Source: Hyphomicrobiales bacterium
GTDB taxonomy: Bacteria > Pseudomonadota > Alphaproteobacteria > Rhizobiales > Beijerinckiaceae
Assembly: GCA_015655535.1 (NCBI GenBank)
Contig: JAATEW010000368.1
Coordinates: 1-7,759 of the forward strand
Reading direction: 5' to 3'
DNA: 7,759 nt
Position 1 is the stretch's first letter. Each line of letters opens with the position of its first letter. Made by a program: the position numbers and the translations under genes. Below are positions 6,057 to 7,759 of this stretch, piece by piece. The notes beneath the pieces were generated by a model. That model had not been told where the DNA came from. It made no database searches and was given only the letters and a program-made list of their open reading frames with translations.

Positions 6057-7460
6057 ATGGCGAAACGGATGAGCTTTTTCGGCACAGCATTAAGACGCGC
6101 ACAGCTCGCGGTGCTGCCTTTGTGTCTGGCTTCAACGCTTATGGCCGATCCAGCCTTGCGCGGCACCGAGCAGCCCGGTGTTACGCCTGAATCCAATGCT
6201 CAAGACCAACGTTCGCAAAGCGCGCATTCCCAAGACGCGCCGGCAAAAGATCTCGGCGCGCGCCAGCTCGAACTCCACGGTCTCGAAGACACGCTTGGCG
6301 CCTCCGAAGAGCAGCGCCGGAAAATCGAGGCCGAGATCGAATCCATGCGCAACGATCGCGCGCGGCTTTCGGCGGCGCTTCTTGATACGACGCAAAAGGC
6401 CGCCGCCTACGAGCAGAAGATGAACGATGCCGAAGCCCGCATCGCGGCTTTGGCCGGCAGCGAGGATGCCATTCGCCGGTCCCTCGAAAGCCGACGCTCC
6501 GTTATAGCGGAAGTTCTGGCCTCGCTGCAGCGTATGGGGCGGCGCCCGCCGCCGGCTTTGCTGGTTGCACCGGAAGATATGCTGCAAGCGATTCGGACCT
6601 CGATGCTGCTCGGCTCGGTGCTGCCGGAAATGCGAGCCGAGACCGAGGCTCTGGCCTCGGACCTTTCAGATCTCGTCAAAACACGCGCGTCGATTGCAGC
6701 CGAACGCGAGGGCCTGGCGCAGGAAGCCGCCGGGCTGAAAGACGAACATGCGCGCCTCGCCGCTTTGATCGCCGCGCGGCAGGACGCCCTCGCCACAGCC
6801 GAGCAAACGCTTGGCGCCGAGCGCGACCGCGCCCAGGATCTCGCCAAGCAGGCGGCCAGTCTCAAAGATTTGATCGCCAAGATGGAAAGCGAAGATGCGG
6901 CGGAAGCGGCCCGGGCTGCCGACGAGGCGCGCAAAAGAACCGCCGAACTCGAACCCGGAAAACAAAAATTGGAGGGATCGCCCTTCAATGACCCGTCGCG
7001 CCTTACTCCTGCCATAGCTTTTGCTGATGCAAAAGGGATGCTTCCTCTCCCGGTCGCGGGCAATCCCATTAAGACTTTCGGTGCGCCGGACGGGTTCGGG
7101 GGGACGGAAAAGGGTCTCTTTTTAGGGACTCGCGCCCAAGCTGTCGTTGCTTCCCCTTGCGATGGTTGGATTGCCTATGCCGGTTCCTACCGGACTTATG
7201 GACAACTCTTGATAGTCAATGCGGGACAAGGTTATTATATTGTTCTTGCCGGCATGGATCGTATAAATGTCAATGTCGGGCAATTCATCTTGGCTGGAGA
7301 GCCTGTTGCGGTAATGGGTGACGGTTCGGCCAAGACGGCCGCCGCTATTGCGATTGGCGCGGCACAACCCATTCTCTATGTCGAGTTTCGGAAAGACGGG
7401 ACGGCAATTGATCCGGGCCCATGGTGGGCTAAGCCGGATATTCAAAGGGTTCGCGGATGA
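6057..7460 (+). CDS. EnvC/LytM-like murein hydrolase activator, secreted
   Basis: This 467 aa protein fits periplasmic EnvC-type activators that switch on cell-wall amidases during division (related to LdpF of alphaproteobacteria). A signal peptide covers about residues 1-30, with KR/RR, a hydrophobic run around LAVLPLCLASTLM and a likely cut after MA. Two long charged coiled-coil stretches follow (about 65-155 and 192-298), separated by RMGRRPPPALLVAPEDM (159-175), a segment typical of alphaproteobacterial EnvC. The M23/LytM domain spans about 328-455. Its metal and catalytic positions are lost: the first His/Asp region reads EKGLF (351-355), YAH is replaced by LAG (396-398) and LHFE by LYVE (440-443), so it should regulate rather than cut. 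The ending EFRKDGTAIDPGPWW matches EnvC. From about 7000 on, the DNA is noticeably AT-richer with more T-ending codons than the coiled-coil part. It overlaps ctpA by four bases. Confidence 0.9.
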   Translation: MAKRMSFFGTALRRAQLAVLPLCLASTLMADPALRGTEQPGVTPESNAQDQRSQSAHSQDAPAKDLGARQLELHGLEDTLGASEEQRRKIEAEIESMRNDRARLSAALLDTTQKAAAYEQKMNDAEARIAALAGSEDAIRRSLESRRSVIAEVLASLQRMGRRPPPALLVAPEDMLQAIRTSMLLGSVLPEMRAETEALASDLSDLVKTRASIAAEREGLAQEAAGLKDEHARLAALIAARQDALATAEQTLGAERDRAQDLAKQAASLKDLIAKMESEDAAEAARAADEARKRTAELEPGKQKLEGSPFNDPSRLTPAIAFADAKGMLPLPVAGNPIKTFGAPDGFGGTEKGLFLGTRAQAVVASPCDGWIAYAGSYRTYGQLLIVNAGQGYYIVLAGMDRINVNVGQFILAGEPVAVMGDGSAKTAAAIAIGAAQPILYVEFRKDGTAIDPGPWWAKPDIQRVRG

Positions 7461-7759
7461 TGCGCAAGGTTTCACTTGTTGTGCTCGGTGCCGTCATGGG
7501 CGCGTCGATCGTCATGGTCGGAACGCAGACGAAGGTTTTTTCCGAAGGTTCGGCGCGGGCGGCTGCCTCGGACACGTATCGCAGTCTCAATCTGTTCGGC
7601 GATGTATTCGAAAAAATCCGCTCCGACTATGTCGAGAAGCCGGATGAGCAAAAGCTCGTCGAGGCGGCGATCAACGGCATGCTGTCGTCGCTCGATCCGC
7701 ATTCGAGCTATATGGACTCGAAAAACTTCCGCGACATGCAGGTGCAGACGCGCGGCGAG
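7457..7759 (+). CDS. ctpA: S41-family carboxy-terminal processing protease, N-terminal part
   Basis: The first 101 codons of a C-terminal processing protease are present; the PDZ domain and the Ser/Lys catalytic dyad lie beyond the right edge. An N-terminal signal or anchor (MRK followed by VSLVVLGAVMGASIVMVGTQ) directs it to the periplasm. The family's N-terminal helical region follows, with YRSLNLFGDVFEKIRSDYVE and then INGMLSSLDPHSSYMDSKNF, the classic motif just before the PDZ domain. Such proteases trim or degrade envelope proteins, including wall-hydrolysis factors. Two starts are possible, ATG 7457 (overlapping the envC stop as ATGA) and ATG 7460. The tight overlap with the EnvC-like gene implies one transcript; this pairing is conserved in alphaproteobacteria. 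Confidence 0.94.
   Translation, partial: MMRKVSLVVLGAVMGASIVMVGTQTKVFSEGSARAAASDTYRSLNLFGDVFEKIRSDYVEKPDEQKLVEAAINGMLSSLDPHSSYMDSKNFRDMQVQTRGE

Noticed and set aside
1..7759. CRISPR array, tRNA or rRNA gene, insertion sequence, phage or defence genes
   Set aside because: No direct-repeat array, cloverleaf-like sequence, transposase motif or long terminal inverted repeats were seen anywhere in the window.

Overview
This window is a bacterial chromosomal housekeeping cluster. The gene order proB-proA-nadD-[GT41 glycosyltransferase, opposite strand]-rsfS-rlmH-envC-like-ctpA is the Alphaproteobacteria (especially Rhizobiales/Hyphomicrobiales) arrangement. The protein sequences fit that, for example the NadD, RsfS and RlmH termini and the EnvC-like/CtpA pair. 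A palindromic repeat of a type common in Rhizobiales genomes lies between rsfS and rlmH. The exact genus cannot be read from the sequence; a Beijerinckiaceae/Methylocystaceae-like organism is a guess.

Layout. Positions 1-195 (minus) hold the 5' part of a small acidic protein that resembles the DUF6763 family, which I know from Gammaproteobacteria. It is divergent from proB (284-1432), which overlaps proA (1429-2742) by four bases. nadD (2753-3361) follows ten bases later. A GT41 (O-GlcNAc-transferase-like) protein lies convergently on the minus strand (3414-4784) and consists of the catalytic region only, without TPR repeats. A non-coding gap (4785-5068) carries a plausible sigma70-type promoter for rsfS (5069-5449). 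After the palindromic repeat come rlmH (5528-6010), a secreted EnvC/LytM-like murein hydrolase activator (6057-7460) and the start of the S41 protease ctpA (7457 to the edge, four-base overlap).

Function. ProB and ProA carry out the first two steps of proline synthesis from glutamate. NadD makes the NAD precursor deamido-NAD. RsfS and RlmH act on the ribosome (subunit joining control and 23S rRNA pseudouridine methylation). The EnvC-like protein and CtpA act in the periplasm on cell-wall hydrolysis and envelope proteolysis.

I found no wholly new system. The points most worth a second look are the TPR-less GT41 gene that splits a conserved operon, the apparent gamma/alpha mismatch at the left end together with a codon-use shift across proB-proA-nadD, the repeat with two mutually exclusive hairpins between rsfS and rlmH, and an abrupt composition change inside the envC-like gene.
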